Origin: Phyllostachys edulis
Taxonomy: Eukaryota; Streptophyta; Magnoliopsida; Poales; Poaceae
NCBI GenBank assembly: GCA_036346405.1
Contig: CM070551.1
Coordinates: 62,834,587-62,898,586 of the forward strand
Length of the DNA: 64,000 bases
Reading direction: 5' to 3'
Shown in pieces: positions 34,535-47,714 of the stretch. Positions within the stretch are counted from its first letter, which is position 1, and each line of letters starts with the position of its first letter. The notes below the pieces were generated by a model. That model saw nothing but the letters and a program-made list of their open reading frames with translations, had not been told where the DNA came from and ran no database searches. Both the position numbers and the translations under genes were made by a program.

Positions 34535-36876
34535 TGTAGGACCGGAAAGGCGACTAGAGGGGGGGGGGTGAATAGGCGCTTTCTCTATTTTTCACCTCGA
34601 TCGAACTCAACACTACTTTCACTCCAATAGCTATAAAAGCTATGAAGATCTGTATACAGGCACAGCGGATGACCTGTGTTGAATCCGATCAGAACCCGAA
34701 ACACAAGACTAAAAACTAGTCACAAAATCCAAAGCATCCTCTCACAGATCAAACCACACAGATCTGGCACGCACAGGATTTTCGCATCAAAACACACAGC
34801 TCCGGCAGTAAACAAATCCAACCGAGATGCAGCCACTACAAATCGGTTTACATCTCTTGATCGACTCTGAGTTGCCGCCACTTCGATTTGCGGGCACTCG
34901 GGCTCACACGCACACAAGAACTAAAAGCGCCACACCGCAAAGACACACAACATCAACCGAACTCAGACGCATCAACGCAATAGAAACTGAACTCAGTCTC
35001 ATCAGAGATGAAAAGCCAAGGAAAAATAAATAAATTGGACACTGTAGCAACAAGGATTCAGTCGACTAATGGAAGCAGCCCAGCAAAAAATAATCAACAA
35101 GATCTGCCACTCGGCAAGCAAAAACTGAACTAAAAACAGCAAACATCAGATCATTGATGGGCGCTGCCAAGGTAATCACAAAACCCAAACAGAGCAGCTG
35201 ATCCGATGAAAATTAACATCAACAGAGAACAACCGGGCAGTAGTTAATGCAACAAGAAGAGCAGGCCGCCATCACCAAAACAATGACCCACGGTGCACGG
35301 GGAGGAGAAGGCTAGCAAATCAATACAAAAAAAATCGAACTCGATCGGATCAATATCAAATCGATCAAAACAAGCAACACCGACCATTGATTTCTTCGGT
35401 TGGATACACGCCGCCGCCACGGACTTTCCAAAGAGACTACGGATTCACACAAAGCCGATCAAAGCGGTTTAAGCATCAAAACCGCCTGACAACAATTGAA
35501 AGCGGTAGGAGAAGAAAGAAAAAAATCTTCAAATCAAACACGACTATCTCATTTCTCTCATCACTTGATGCAGAGGCCGACAAGCCTCCTCAGATCCCAA
35601 GCTCATCTCTCTCTGGCGGCTCAACAAGATGGGCACAAAGACAAATCGCAACAAAGAAGCAGGTCAAGACAATAAACTCAAAGTAAGAACTACAGCACTG
35701 CCCCAATCAAAATTTAGTCCGATCGGCCAGCAGCAAAAATCAAATCTGATTAGCCAGCGCATTAATGGGCAGACAAGCAAACAAAAAATCTGCCCTTACA
35801 TCAAATCAAACTGGCCAATCCACTTACACAAAAATCGGCAATAAAAAGGGCGCCGCAGCTCTATTCCTTGGGCAGCACAGGTCTTTACAAGTGCCGCTAC
35901 AGATTTTCATTTCTCACGAGCGCTACCGGCCGCTGCCATCTATCTCCCTATTTTTTCTGGCATGGCACTATTCTCCAGCAGCGGGGCGCCGCCACACTCC
36001 ACTCCAAAAAAAAATGCCCTTTCCAGAATATTCCATCACAGCCCCTTTTATAGGACACCTCTTAACCCTAAAACCCTTTTAGAATTAGAGCTAAACCTAA
36101 TGGGCTTCCGTTAACGCCCAACATCAACGGAACACACATGCACGCATCTCAAAGCGCCGTCTTCATCGTCAATTGATCTAAACCGCTTCACCATGTGCCG
36201 ACCCGCGCCGCGGCTTAGTCAAAAGGTCACCAAGGCGGTATTTGGTAAAATTACCAAAATACCCCTTCTCGATCTTTTCCGAAGACCGAGTCCAATCCAG
36301 TCGAAGCAATCGCCTGCTTCACCACGTGTAGGTTGATCAACAGCTCCATGTCATCAAGTCTCTTCCGTCCGGATCCCACCGGCACCACTGAGCACTTGCA
36401 ACGACTCCCGCGCCGCTTGATCCAACCAGTCGCACCGAACCGCCCGTTCGGTCATACTCGTCCATTCCGCGCCATGCTTGAGTCAGTTGACCTCACCCGG
36501 CATCCATGATCGTTCTGGACCTCAGCTCTCCAAGCTTAGTCCCGATCCTCTTCGCCGTTGACCATCATTGACCTCCAAGCCACCTGAACAGCAATAGACA
36601 AGCAAACACGAATCCGGGAACAAGTTCTTCACAACTTGACCCACGTTAGTGAAAACATGCATCATGCAACACATATGCATTAACGAATATGGATATGACC
36701 TATCCCAAAATTAATTCACCAACTAAAATCAACATTCAGCACAAAAGCCGGTCAGACCGCCGCTGACCTGACAGATCTGAAACTTTGTCGAAAACACATG
36801 AAACTTCAAACCAAAAGCCACATTGCCAATTGTTTCATCATCCTAAGATCATGGGCCTATCCCCATGATATCCACA
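34535..36876 (-). repeat. copia B LTR, right copy (5' LTR)
   Basis: 2,342 bp, the upstream LTR in element orientation. The flanking base pairs at 36877 return to gypsy LTR sequence (ACGATCTAGC). The left junction has GGATCTAAT, so GATCTA occurs on both sides, but a clean 5-bp target duplication is not demonstrable. Confidence 0.85.
36045..36052 (-). promoter_or_regulatory. copia B right LTR TATA box
   Basis: Minus strand TATAAAAG in the same context as 28317-28324. This is the copy positioned to transcribe gag. Confidence 0.55.
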
Positions 36877-38526
36877 ACGATCTAGCTATCTATATAAAAA
36901 TTATTTAATTTGGAGTTCATTTGAATTTTTTTTTTGAATTTGATTTGTTTTTTCGTATAGATTTTGATGACTCTGGAGAGCCTAAGTTATTTGACGAGTT
37001 AGACCAACAACCATTTGAGCAAGGCAAGTTACATTCTTTGATCATGTTTGATCTCAGTATTTAAATTATTTTAATTCTATTTTAAATTATTATTGCATGC
37101 TTATTTATATTTTAGCTAATTTAAATTCCAATTTTAAATTTCTTGTTAATCCCTTTTCCTCTGTATAACCAATTCTGAGATTGAATTAGCCATACCTTGT
37201 CACCTTAGTGGAAAATCTAGTTGGTACAATAGTATGAACTAGAACACATTGGAAAACTTTATGGTTAGTCCAAGCTTAGACCAAAAATATTGAATTTGGG
37301 GAATTTAGCCAAAATATTCAACTATGATTTAAAAATGAGATTATGGTATTGTTTCTACCATAGAAATTTTAGAAAATAGTTTGACATGTAAAATAAAATA
37401 AAACTTGTTTGGACCTGGGAGAACTAGATAGTTGGTGGGTGCAGGTTTATGCACGGGCTCAATTCAGTGAATGATTGAGGTCCAGGGGTTGTTTTGGAAG
37501 TTGTCCAGTCAATTAAGGATCGGTCTACGAGCTGCGGATTGTTAATCCATAATCGTACTACCACAGGTCTGTTATGGGAGAAACTTGGCTAATTAAACTG
37601 TACTATTTCACCATAGTTGTCTCATTCAGATGTGTGGGTGTCGTGAAGACCTATTTTTAGTACCCACATGGCGTAAGAGAGGGTTACCATTTGGCGTGAA
37701 ACCTACGGTAGCGAAACCTTAGCGGACATAACTATGTTGAAATAGTGTAGGGTAAAATCCTTGTGATAGTTGCATAGTCGCACACCTACGGAAGCGTATC
37801 TTGGATGACATGTTAAGCAACTATCTCTTGTGGATAAAGTTGTACCAACTCTACAGAGTATTAAACTATTTGAATAGCCGTGTCTGCGATTATGGACATA
37901 CTGAGCAAAACCTTTTGTGGATTAGACTTGGTTTTGTTTTAAAAATAATTTAAAACTCTGATGTTTTTGGATAATTCAGCCTATTAGGAAATTTGGGCAG
38001 GAAGCCTAGTGTAAGGGGGTAGTCCTTCACCATTTGTGTATGGAGATTTATCCTACGCTCAAGAATTGATGAATAAAAATTTAATTTGATTTTAGATATA
38101 GACTAAACTGCTTTGGAACTTAGTAAATGTAATTAAAACTAAAAATGTAGCTTTGCACAAAACTCAGCCATATAAGTCTTCCTTTGATATACCTGCATGC
38201 ATTATATCTATTATTGGCTGTAACTTACGGAGTGCAATTATTTGTACTCACCCTTGCGTAATAAATTGTTGTTCAGAGGAGGTGTACTTGAACAACGGTG
38301 AGGACTTGGACGACTAGGCTGCGACCCCAGACGATTGCTTATGGCATATTGTGTAGCCTACTTTATTTATTTATGCTTTCCGCTGTACATTTTTTTTGGC
38401 CTTATGCCCGTTTGTAATAAACTTTGATTATTATTCAATAAATTACGTGTCATGGTTGTGCTATCATATTTTATTTGACTGTGTACACTAGCTATTCCTG
38501 GACTAGTGTGCGAGACACAGAGAATT

Positions 38527-40750
38527 CAAGATCCTTCGCTCTCGGGTTCAAGAAAGATGGTATGATCTCTGGATCCTCTAGCTGATGCTGTGTCCGTTCA
38601 TCTGCACTCTCTGAGTCTTTAAGGCATGTGAGTGCCTCAATCATCTCAGGTGTGAGAGACGACCTCCTTGACTCGATTATCCTTCCTACCGTACTGAAAG
38701 TGGCTTCCAATGAGGCAGTCGACACTAAAACCACAAGGATATCTCATGCAAAATGTGATAGCATGGGATAAATACGCTAGTGGTTCTTCCACAACAAGAG
38801 GAGGTTGACATCATTGCCCTCTGTGAGGTCAAGCTCGGTGTCCGCAAAAGGTGTGTCAAGGTAGTGGTTGATCTCTACTCTTGGATTTCACTGAGACTTG
38901 CTCGGTGCAGTTTAGGACAAACTGGATGCTGGGCCTTTTAGCTTCTTCCACACGTTGCAAGCGCTGAAATTGTGTTGTCCTTGTTGTGTTGTTGAAGCAC
39001 TTGTTCTCGATTTACTTGTGCTGCCATACTTTTCATAATACAAATCAAAAACTTAAAAAAGCTTGTCATGAATGTGAGTGTAAGCCTAAAAAAACCAAGA
39101 TCAAATGCTTCCCCAATTCCCTCATAAGCGCCCTTCAGATCTGGTAATTTTCTCCGAGGATCCAAAATAGTACCAAAACAGAAGAGATGTGGGATAGCTT
39201 GAAAATATTTTAAAAATTTATGCTCCATTGGTTAAATAATAGGTTTCAGAAGGGTGTCTTTTCTGTTTTCCTTGAAAGTGTTTGCAATAGTCCAAAGCCA
39301 CTCGATGACTTAACAAGACGTAGGACAATAAACACCAGATAAATCTAGGATAGTTAACACCAGATAAAATTGTTGTTGCATTGTAAAAAACTTTCAAAAA
39401 TCACAAAAATGACAAGCAGCTAACCAACCCCTTCAGTAACCAGTTGCTTAGCATAATTAGTATTGACAAAGAGAGTGATGATGCACTCATACTTCTTGCA
39501 CCGCTCCAACATAGTATACGTGGAGTTTCACTTCACCTTCATGTCCAGGTTGAATCTACTTGGCCTCTTATTGTTGGCTACACAATACTTCATGAAATGG
39601 GTGTATCTTAGGCTCGAAGCTGTAATGAACTAGATAGCATCATGTATATTATCTAAACTAGGTTTCATTACCTACAAGCCTTCCTGCATGATGAGATTAA
39701 GGATGTGGCACATGCATCTCTGGTGGAGAATAAAACTGCCAGTGTAGGACTCCAGATACGGTGCAAGAAACACCATGACATTGAGTTAGCTGAGGCATTG
39801 TCAAGAGTGATGGCAATAATTTTGTTCTCTATTTTAAAATCCCGAATGAACTCTAATACGTGTTGTGTGATGGCCTCTGCGGTATGTGCCTCATCGATAG
39901 GCCTAAACCCTATGACTCACTTGTTCAAATTGTAATTGTCATCTAAGAAATGTGCAACAACACTAAGATAGCCTGCCCTTTCGTGGGCATGAAGTCCATA
40001 TACCTGAGGTTAAAGATAAATAAAAGGTAAATTTCAGGAAGTTCTCTTTCAAACTTGATAGTTTACGTTGGTAGAGTTATACTATGTCACATGCAGTTGC
40101 TCTCCTACTTACGTGTCGGTGTTGAGGGAAAAAACCACGTTGGATCATTCTTTCGAAACTAGAGCTTTCGCCCATCCTAATCAGAAAATCCTCAGTAACT
40201 ACATATTTGGTAATTTCGTCTCTAGCTACCTTAGGGTTGTACATCCATTTACTTATCGAACCATTGGCCCCAAAGTTAAGCTGGGTCTGGACGATCCCCC
40301 CTTGCATCCACCTAGCCGATATGTTCTTACATGCCAGTTGTGCCGCTTGAGATGACATGTTCCTTGATCAGAGCATGCAGATAATCTAGCATGACAATAT
40401 TTACAAGTGGCATATGGTACCTGGTGCCCTTCCTCCATTTTTGTGGTATACTCCGTATGTTGCAAACACCATGCACGTCGGCCACCAGAGCCAGAGCCTA
40501 CTGCTTGCATCGATGGATCAAGCCCAGCATCTGGGGTGGACAAGCGGGCAACATCTGGGGTGGTGAAGTAGGCATCCTTGAAGCCCCTCATACCATCCAT
40601 CTGACGGCCATCCATGCCATAGTCTCCCATGCCTGGGGAGAGTTGGCGAGGATTGATCTCTAGCACTTGCACTTCCTCTTGGGGAGGAGGACTAGGACTG
40701 TGAGGGCATTCTCTCCAGCTCCCCCATCCTGACTTCTTCTTACCGAACAT
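38527..40750 (-). pseudogene. hAT-family transposase relic
   Basis: On the minus strand the protein starts MFGKKKSGWGSW at 40750. A BED-type zinc finger follows, with CKYC and, further on, HLKRH (near 40390). The next part has YVVTEDFLIRMGESSSFERM (near 40200), a conserved stretch before the hAT catalytic fold. Around 39960-39700 the frames read FRPIDEAHTAEAI and HQRCMCHILNLIMQ, both typical of plant hAT transposases. Then MEHKFLKYFQAIPHLFCFGT and ILDPRRKLPDL (39228 on) belong to the RNase-H-like core. The last piece (38734 on), STASLEATFSTVGRIIESRR, is the hAT dimerisation domain. Frames change several times and stops occur, so it is dead. No terminal inverted repeats or 8-bp duplication were found. 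Confidence 0.8.
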
Positions 40751-41186
40751 ATTGTTGTGTGGTGAGAAGAGAGTAGTACCAGACTATCAACACAAAGCTA
40801 GAATTTAGAGAGCAACGAGAGAAGACAGAGCACAGAGAGAACAATTGATGGTTGTGCGGTGAACAAATGAAGAGGAGGAGGGAATTCATAGGCTGAGCCG
40901 CTGAGGAGAGGCGAACATCAGGATTTGCCCGTTGCCTCTCTGCCTCATCTCTACAGCCAAACTCCCTGTCTTGTCACTGCAAAAGACACTGCCACTACCC
41001 ACTATCCACTGCCGCACTCCATCTCCTCCCCAACGTCTCTCGGCCTCCTCTCCCCAACGACAATACATTTCCTCCCCAAACATCTCTCGGCATCCTCTCC
41101 TGCTTTGCCTCCCGTGCCCGCTCCACCCACCCACCTCCCTCTCCTCCCCACATCTCTTTAGGACTCAGGCGACGACTGGCGTTGCT
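40751..41186 (-). other. hAT upstream region
   Basis: Sequence upstream of the hAT start codon, CT-rich on the plus strand with repeated CATCTCTCGGC-type words. It ends where CACTA-2 similarity begins (GTGCAAAGTGTGGAAG, 41191). It probably holds the hAT promoter and terminus; the exact element end is not visible. Confidence 0.4.
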
Positions 41187-43628
41187 CTGGCGTGCAAAGT
41201 GTGGAAGAACTTCAAGAGCACGCTTGTCAAGAACTACGTGGAGAATGATCTGAGGCCCATCCACAAGTATCCATTCTTGGAAGAGTGCTGGGCCGAGTTT
41301 GTGGCGAAGAAGACGACATGTAATTTTAGGAGTGAAAGTGCGACACACAGGGCCCTCTAGGCAAAAAACAAGCACCCCCACAGACTCGACACTGCTGGAT
41401 ATGTGGGTAAAATCCCGATATGGAGGGATCAGGACCAGCAGGCAAACCGTTCGAATGTCTCCTTACCATTTGCCGAGATCACTGATGAGCGCGCCCGAAA
41501 CTAGTTAATGGGGAGCTTATGTACCCTGTTTATAGGGGAAATCTCCTTTCCAAACCCCACAGACGAGGAAGTGTCCCAGCGCTTGGTAAGATATCGAACT
41601 ACCTAGTTTGTAATTACTCCATAACTTCATAGGAAGTGAAATGACATGTCCGGCTATTGCAGGTAACGCTGAGTGCACAATCTTCCCAAGGCTCATTCCA
41701 GGCAGACAGGGAGAGAGATATATTCTTCGCGGCCCTGGGAAACAATGAGCACCCGAATCGCACGAGAGGCACTGGTCTTTATGTTCCATGGAAAGATTGG
41801 TTCCGAGTGGACTCCGAATCGTACAGGAGTAGGAAGAGAGCCAAAGCCGAGCGCGATGCAAAGCTATGAGAGGAGATTTGTGAATCCCTCAAAGATGAGA
41901 TCACTTAATCCCTCAGAGATGAGATCGATGATCGCGTCAGAGCTGCGATGTAACGGTAGATGGAGAGCTTTGAGGAAAGGCTTAGGGAAGTTCAGTTGCA
42001 AGTCCCAAATTAGTTGCAAGCCCCTGCCCCTATTGTGCTAGCCAGCCCCCCAAACCTCCGAGTAGCTGCGCTTCCAACCCTAACCCTACCCTAATAGGCG
42101 ATGACAGATTTCCTGTCTATGACATCCAGGTAATAATTATTATCTTTGCATATTCCCCCAAACGACGAGGTCATGACTCTAGAGCAAGCTGTTGGAGCAT
42201 TCATCTAGTGGCCCAAGAGGGACATCTGCCTGGTGCTACCTGCTTCGGTGTCAACTTCACGGGAATGTCCTGCAACGGTGTGAAGTCCATGGGAGTTGAC
42301 TGCACCGAAGCTACCTGCACCGAAGTGGCAAGGGCCCAGTGCATCAGATGCATCTACACCTCGTGCTCAGTCGACTCTTCTAAAGTTGACCTCTACAAAG
42401 CGAGGTAGCAAGGGCAAATCGAAGACGGTCGACTCCTATTCTGATATCCCCTTCTTGCCATTGGCCCGAAAATTCGTGCTAGGCAAGCCGCTGGTCGAGA
42501 GGTTAGACAGCCCTACCCTAGGATTTGCTTGCACGAGATTACATACATGGTACATGGAACAGGCCAACAAGACGGATGAACAACGACGTTCGGGTGTCAT
42601 CGTCAAGTTCAAGAAGGTTAATTTTAACCACGAGGTTCAAGACTGTGTCTTCACGGTGACCTTCGAGGACTTATTCTGTCTCTTCAACCTCGACTCCCTC
42701 GACGCCTCACTCATGCGATGCTGGACGCTGTAAGTGTGTACAATCACGGTCAATGTTCGTGTAATACCGATAAATGTTATATATAACTCCTTGCCTTTGT
42801 ATATAGATACATGTTTTTGGAATCCGAATTAAGGAATTCACCGGTATGTTTCCTCGACCCACACTTGGTCCCTGTGTAAACCATCAAGGAGAATGCAAAA
42901 TTCATCGATGATTACATTATAGAGTTTTTGTTGGCTCACCGCAACAAGGAATTCATACTTTTGCCCTACAACCAGGAGTGTTGCACTACTAGCTATACTT
43001 GTTGATTTGTACTTTATAAGCAACACGAACTTAGGTTTAATGACCATGGTGACATACCTGTGTAGGTTCCACTAGATTCTAATTGTAATTATACCAAAAT
43101 GGAACATGGTAATATACTTAGATTCCCTACAGAGGGCCAAACACAACTTCATAGTTGTCTAGCATTTAATCAACAGGTAAACACATTTCCTTCATAGAAA
43201 CTTTATTGTAGTCTTTTCTTCCTTTGCAATGGCTAAGGCTAACTTCTTGGAATCACGTAGGTCGTTCGCCGTGTACTTTGCTAAAGGAGGGGAATCCAAG
43301 GGAAGGACATTGCGATACGATCTAAAATTCTTGGTACTTCATATATAACACTTCGTAGTAATGCCTCTCGAACTAACCAATTCTATTTTTGTAGTGCCAC
43401 CAGTAGCCGCTGGCCTACAACCTCTATGGATACTATATTTGCCACAACATGCAACTACTCATCGGTTCCGCGATAACCAATGACCCTTAGGTTTGTCAAT
43501 CTTGCAACAATTATTTCATACTTACCAATTTATATAAGCACAAATTTAATCTTCCTAGCGATAGGTTTCGAGCATCGCTGAAACTGCGTTGGAACATAGC
43601 CAGCTCATAAAAATTCAAGGACAGTTTG
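41187..43628 (+). pseudogene. CACTA-2 fragment: second gene with dead Ulp1-like protease
   Basis: Plus-strand relative of the CACTA-1 second gene. It begins abruptly at CKVWKNFKSTLVKNY (41195), continues with PFLEECWAEFVAKK, then GTGLYVPWKDWF (41780) and a charged helix. A Pro/Ser-rich region ending KGKSKTV is continuous here into DSYSDIPFLPLARKF and ACTRLHTWYMEQ (42296-42733), showing what CACTA-1 looked like before copia A entered. The protease part has FLDPHLVP, then FH followed by a stop (43064 region), then YLDSL. In NLYGYYIC the catalytic Cys is replaced by Tyr (codon 43425-43427). The sequence breaks at GQFV (43628), where gypsy C is inserted. Everything upstream, including a transposase, is missing from the window. 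Confidence 0.75.
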
Positions 43629-46600
43629 TGTAACATCCCAAATATGGGTGTGTGTTTCAAATGGAAGAAACTAAGAAGAAATTAAAACTTTTATTGCATC
43701 TTGAAGTTTTTGAACTTTTCTGTAATTCTTGTAAAGGAATTGTGGAATTCAAAAACCTAAATCTCCAATTGACTAAAGTCAATCCCCTCTTTTTCAACTT
43801 TGTTGAGAATCTTGTGTTCAACCTTTGGAAACATTTTTTCTTGGTTCTAGGGATGCTGTGTGACTCTTCTGAAAAATTTCATAATTTTTAGAAATTATTT
43901 GATAATTTTTGGAGGCGAGTCAAACCTAGTATGTTCCTGTTACTTGGGTCCGAGTCAGACTCGAGCCCAATCTCTTTTTCGGTTGAACCCAACTGCCTAG
44001 CTACACTCGGGCTAGTTCAAAACGGCGTGTGCGTTTGAGCCGTTGGATCTTGATCCAACCGTTGGTGTTGGGCCCATGCTTATTGGTTTGGCTCAACCCG
44101 CTCGCCCCTGCTTCTTTCGCTGACCGGTGGGCCCTCGCCAATCCTGGTCATCATCATCCTCCTCAGCGCCGCGTGTGTGCGTGTGTGCTAGAGCATGGGC
44201 AGAGAGGGGGGCAGTGCTGGGTCACCTCCATGGCGTCCTTCAATGGCTCTTAAGCCCGCATTTAATGCGCGCTAGTGCTTTCGGCCCCAAAGTCACCGTT
44301 CTTTAGTTGCTCCCGTCCCCTCGGCTTGCCCATGGTAGAGTGTGGACCGAGCTCACCTTGGAGCTTTGCCCTAGCTCAATTCTTTGCTCCCCGGCTATAT
44401 AAATCCTTGAACCCCTCTTTGAATCCTTTTCCGGCTCTGCTCTAGCTTCCTCTCGGGTTGCTTGAGCTCAACCACCAGAAATCCCCAAATCGCCATTGAC
44501 AGCCAGAGCAAGCTCTCTTCACCGCCAGTGCTCCAGGGGTTCTTTTGCAAATCCTATCGCGTCACTTCGTGTCCCCCTTCACCTTAATCAAATCCCCTAA
44601 CTTAATTTTGGTTTGCATTCTCATGAACCAACTAATTTGGGGTTTGTTCAAATTCGGCCGAGGATCATCATTTTCATCCTCATCTCCGGTAAGCTGCTCC
44701 TCGCTTCAATTTCTTGCTCTGGGACCATCCTTGAGCCATGTTGGAGCTATCCCGATGACGCGGTCCCTCTCTTTTTGCTCATGTTGTCTTCCCCGCGTTG
44801 TCATCTTCGTCGCCGTCGCAGTGCTTCGTCGCCGGAGCAGCTCCAGCCTCCTCCTTGCCTTCCCTACCCTCAGGTAGCTCCTATGTAGTCCCTAGATGCT
44901 GGGCACTTGCTTCCTTGAACTGCTGCGGAGCTCCTTTGCGCTGTTGTCTTTGGCCGTGCTTTGCACCGCCGCTCCTCTCTGGCTCGCCACCGTTCTAGGC
45001 CGTCTCCGCCGTCGAGAATGCCACCAGTGGGTGCGTAAGGTTATTGAGCACCTGATCATGCCTTTAGTTCTTTGCCACTGCGGCTTTGAGTCGTGGCGGT
45101 GGCGTTGCGCGGTGGTGCATCGGACTCGTTGTCGGACCGTAGCCGCATCAGTAGCAACGTCATTGGAACAAAGATCCTCCATTAACTGCTAATCATTGTC
45201 TTAAGCACTTCATGATTGTCCTAAGCGAGCGCTAGTGTCATTAACATGAGGGCCCCACGCAGTTAAGTCATCGTTGTGCGCGTGCGCAGCGCCGAGATCG
45301 TTTTGGACCGTCTGATCTTGATCCACGATCCAGATTGGTTGGGCCGTTCGGACCACCAAGCCTTAGCCGTCCATTTCTTGATCTATGGTTGGGATTCGCG
45401 TGCACTGTGTGTCGGTGCTGTGTTGCTTTGCTGTGGGCCGTCCATTTCTAGATCAGCGGCCCAGATCGATTTGAACGTTCGGACCGTCCGAACGACTATT
45501 CGATCTGAGCCGTTCGTTTTCGATCCAACCGCCGAGATTGAGCGCGGCGTTAGCGTCTTGTTGGCGCTGCCGTGGGCGTCGATTCAAGATCAACGGCCCA
45601 CGTTTTTTCGCGCCGAATTGGTTTAAGGAAATTCCCGAGAGCTTTATTTGTAAACTAAAAAAGGTATTAAACTTCAAAATTGCTTAACTAATTCGTTTTA
45701 GCTCCGTTTTAGTTGATTCAAATTTTGTTAGCTCTGGTTTGAACTAAGATTTAATCTAAAAATAGTTGGAAGCTTGGTTCAGCTCCAGAAAATGTATTGG
45801 TAAATTTGTTTAGGTGTAGACTTTATTTGTTGCTCTAAAATTTCATTTAACTTGAAAATTGCACAAGTATTTCTCTGTAGATCCTTTTTGAGTGAAACAA
45901 AATTTGTTGGTTTCCTCTGTTAGTGAGCTTATTTGTGAAATAGGTTTTAGGCATGCCACTAATTTTAACGCTCTTGTGGTTGCATTTGTTTTGTGGTCTT
46001 TTTCATGTCTTTGAAAAATCATAGAAAATGCATCCTAGCTCCAAATGAGGTGAATCAAATTGTGTTATCCATCTCATGAGGTGCTTTGCCTACCCTAAAA
46101 TTTCAGGTGCAACACCTCTTTGGAAAATTGTGCTAAAGAAATTAATACGGATGAATAGTAATCGCTTTGAATTTTTCAGCATTTTTCCAGCCGGCTGAAA
46201 TTGCTTTGGCCATAACTTTAGTATCAAGTATCCAATTCAATTGATTCTTATTGCTAAATTCCTTAAAAATGATGCTCTACCTTCTGTATAAATTTCATGG
46301 ATTTTGGTTGACTTTGGTTTTTAAGTCTTTTCGGTGGTCTTCGTTCTTATCGGTTTTTTTCGTTCTTTTCGATTAGGTGCCAACGAGTTCGTTGATTGCG
46401 GAAGTGTTCCTCTACAGCAAACTGAGCAACTCCAACCAGGCAAGTAGTTTGATCATAATAAACCTATTACTTTTAAAGTCTAATACTTTGTTTACAAATT
46501 GTATGTATGCATGCTTTTGTGTCAAAGTTAATTTTTCCGATTAGAGGTAGCTAATCCTATTGCATGGTTGCCCTTAAATTGTTCATCCCCTGCCACTAAA

Positions 46601-47698
46601 CTTAAGTTATTAATCTCGCCGGTGAATTAGAACCCGGTGGTTGAATTATGCTCTTTTATTGTCTTTACGTTGTCACGCTTAGAAATGCTTAGCTACCGGT
46701 AGAATTGGGCGATTACCGACTTAGTTGATAAATTTGATCACACAAAATTATTATTACCATTATGCTCAGCACTTTGTGCTTTGTTACTTTGTAAAGTTAA
46801 AAACTGAAACTGAAAATGGAATGTTTGAGACTTGGGCACAATGATTGATGGTGTGATCTTATGGTGTGACTGGAATGGTGCTCAGGTCAACAAGGACCGA
46901 GTTACTTGTGTCACTAAGCCTCGTCCTAGGTTATAGACATGCTTGGTAAGGTCGTGCAAGAACTAGACTATAACATTTAATTAAAACTTGATGTGGGTGG
47001 TATGAATGGGGAATTCATGCTATTGTTGTGGTGGCTATTGGGTTGGCCACTTCCAGGATGTCTTTTATTATTGTTACTTGTTATTTTGCTGTTTTTGTCA
47101 AATAAAAATAGATTGTGAAACTGGTTTAAATCTATTTAATTATTGCAAATGAAAACTTGCTTTATGTTGAAAATGAGTCTAGAGCCTCCTCCACTTAAAT
47201 AAGCTTGCATGTAGCTATGTATAGGCTGTTACACTACACGTAAGTCTTGCGAGTACATTTTTGTACTCATTTGCCTTGCTTAACAAATGTTACAGAGGAG
47301 GAAGCTGATCCCCAAGGGATCCACTTTTGTGAGCTGTGCGGCGGGTTTGACGACTAGGTTGGCGGCCCGGTTGGTTGCCTTGTGGGTTAAAGGCACACTA
47401 ATTGGCTCTTGTTTATCGCCATCTTATGGCTTTTGCTTCCGCTGTTTATTTAACTCTAGCTGTTATTTGGCCGGTTGGCCCCTTTTGTAATTACTCTATA
47501 TTGTATGTCTTTTGATTTGCTTAGTTGTGCTTCGGTCCTATGTGTTGAATGGAATTGATGCATAATTTTTGTAAAGGGGTATGTGTACTGCAGGTTCTTG
47601 TGAAGTACATGTATCTCGAGGCACGGGATATTTTGTTTGCGATGCTAGGACCAAGTGGATGGTTAAGCATTACAAGCGGAATTTTCTGGGTCCTCACA
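43629..47698 (+). repeat. gypsy C 5' LTR
   Basis: About 4.07 kb. Compared with the 3' LTR it lacks about 170 bp (at about 43930) and has about 670 bp more (about 45325-45995). Confidence 0.82.
44396..44403 (+). promoter_or_regulatory. gypsy C 5' LTR TATA box
   Basis: TATATAAA followed by TCCTTGAACCCC, conserved in the 3' LTR at 53658-53665. Confidence 0.6.
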
Positions 47699-47702
47699 AA
47701 GT

Positions 47703-47714
47703 TGGTATCAAAGC
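47703..47714 (+). promoter_or_regulatory. gypsy C primer-binding site
   Basis: TGGTATCAAAGC, one mismatch from the tRNA-Met complement TGGTATCAGAGC, 4 bp after the LTR end. Confidence 0.78.

Larger units (their letters stand above)
25633..36876 (-). mobile_element. copia B: gag-only SIRE/Maximus-like element with a duplicated gag end
   Basis: Two LTRs of about 2.34 kb lie at 26812-29148 and 34535-36876. On the minus strand each begins TGTGGATATCATGGGG and ends GGTCCTACA. The right LTR is followed on the minus strand by a TGGTATCAGAGCC primer site and gag; the left LTR is preceded by a polypurine tract. So the element runs right to left. Beyond its 3' LTR a second primer site and a second partial gag (25633-26811) appear, nearly identical to the first. 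The order LTR-gag-interior-LTR-gag points to a tandem element shortened by recombination. No pol is visible. It interrupts the gypsy LTR. Confidence 0.82.
24268..38526 (+). repeat. gypsy-type LTR, same family as 8174-11372, split by copia B
   Basis: Begins TGTAACATCCCAAAATTTC. The left piece runs to about 25632. The right piece resumes at 36877 and runs to about 38526. The right piece matches 9690-11360 over its length, including GGTTTATGCACGGGCTC and GGAAATTTGGGCAGGAAGCC-type landmarks. The end is lost: it stops at CACAGAGAATT, some 15 bp short of the expected GGGGGTGTTACA, where hAT sequence starts. Together the two pieces make about 3 kb. Confidence 0.7.

Noticed and set aside
40932..41360. 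142-codon plus-strand frame
   Set aside because: Joins hAT upstream sequence to the CACTA-2 fragment; only the part after 41190 (KVWKNFKST) is meaningful.
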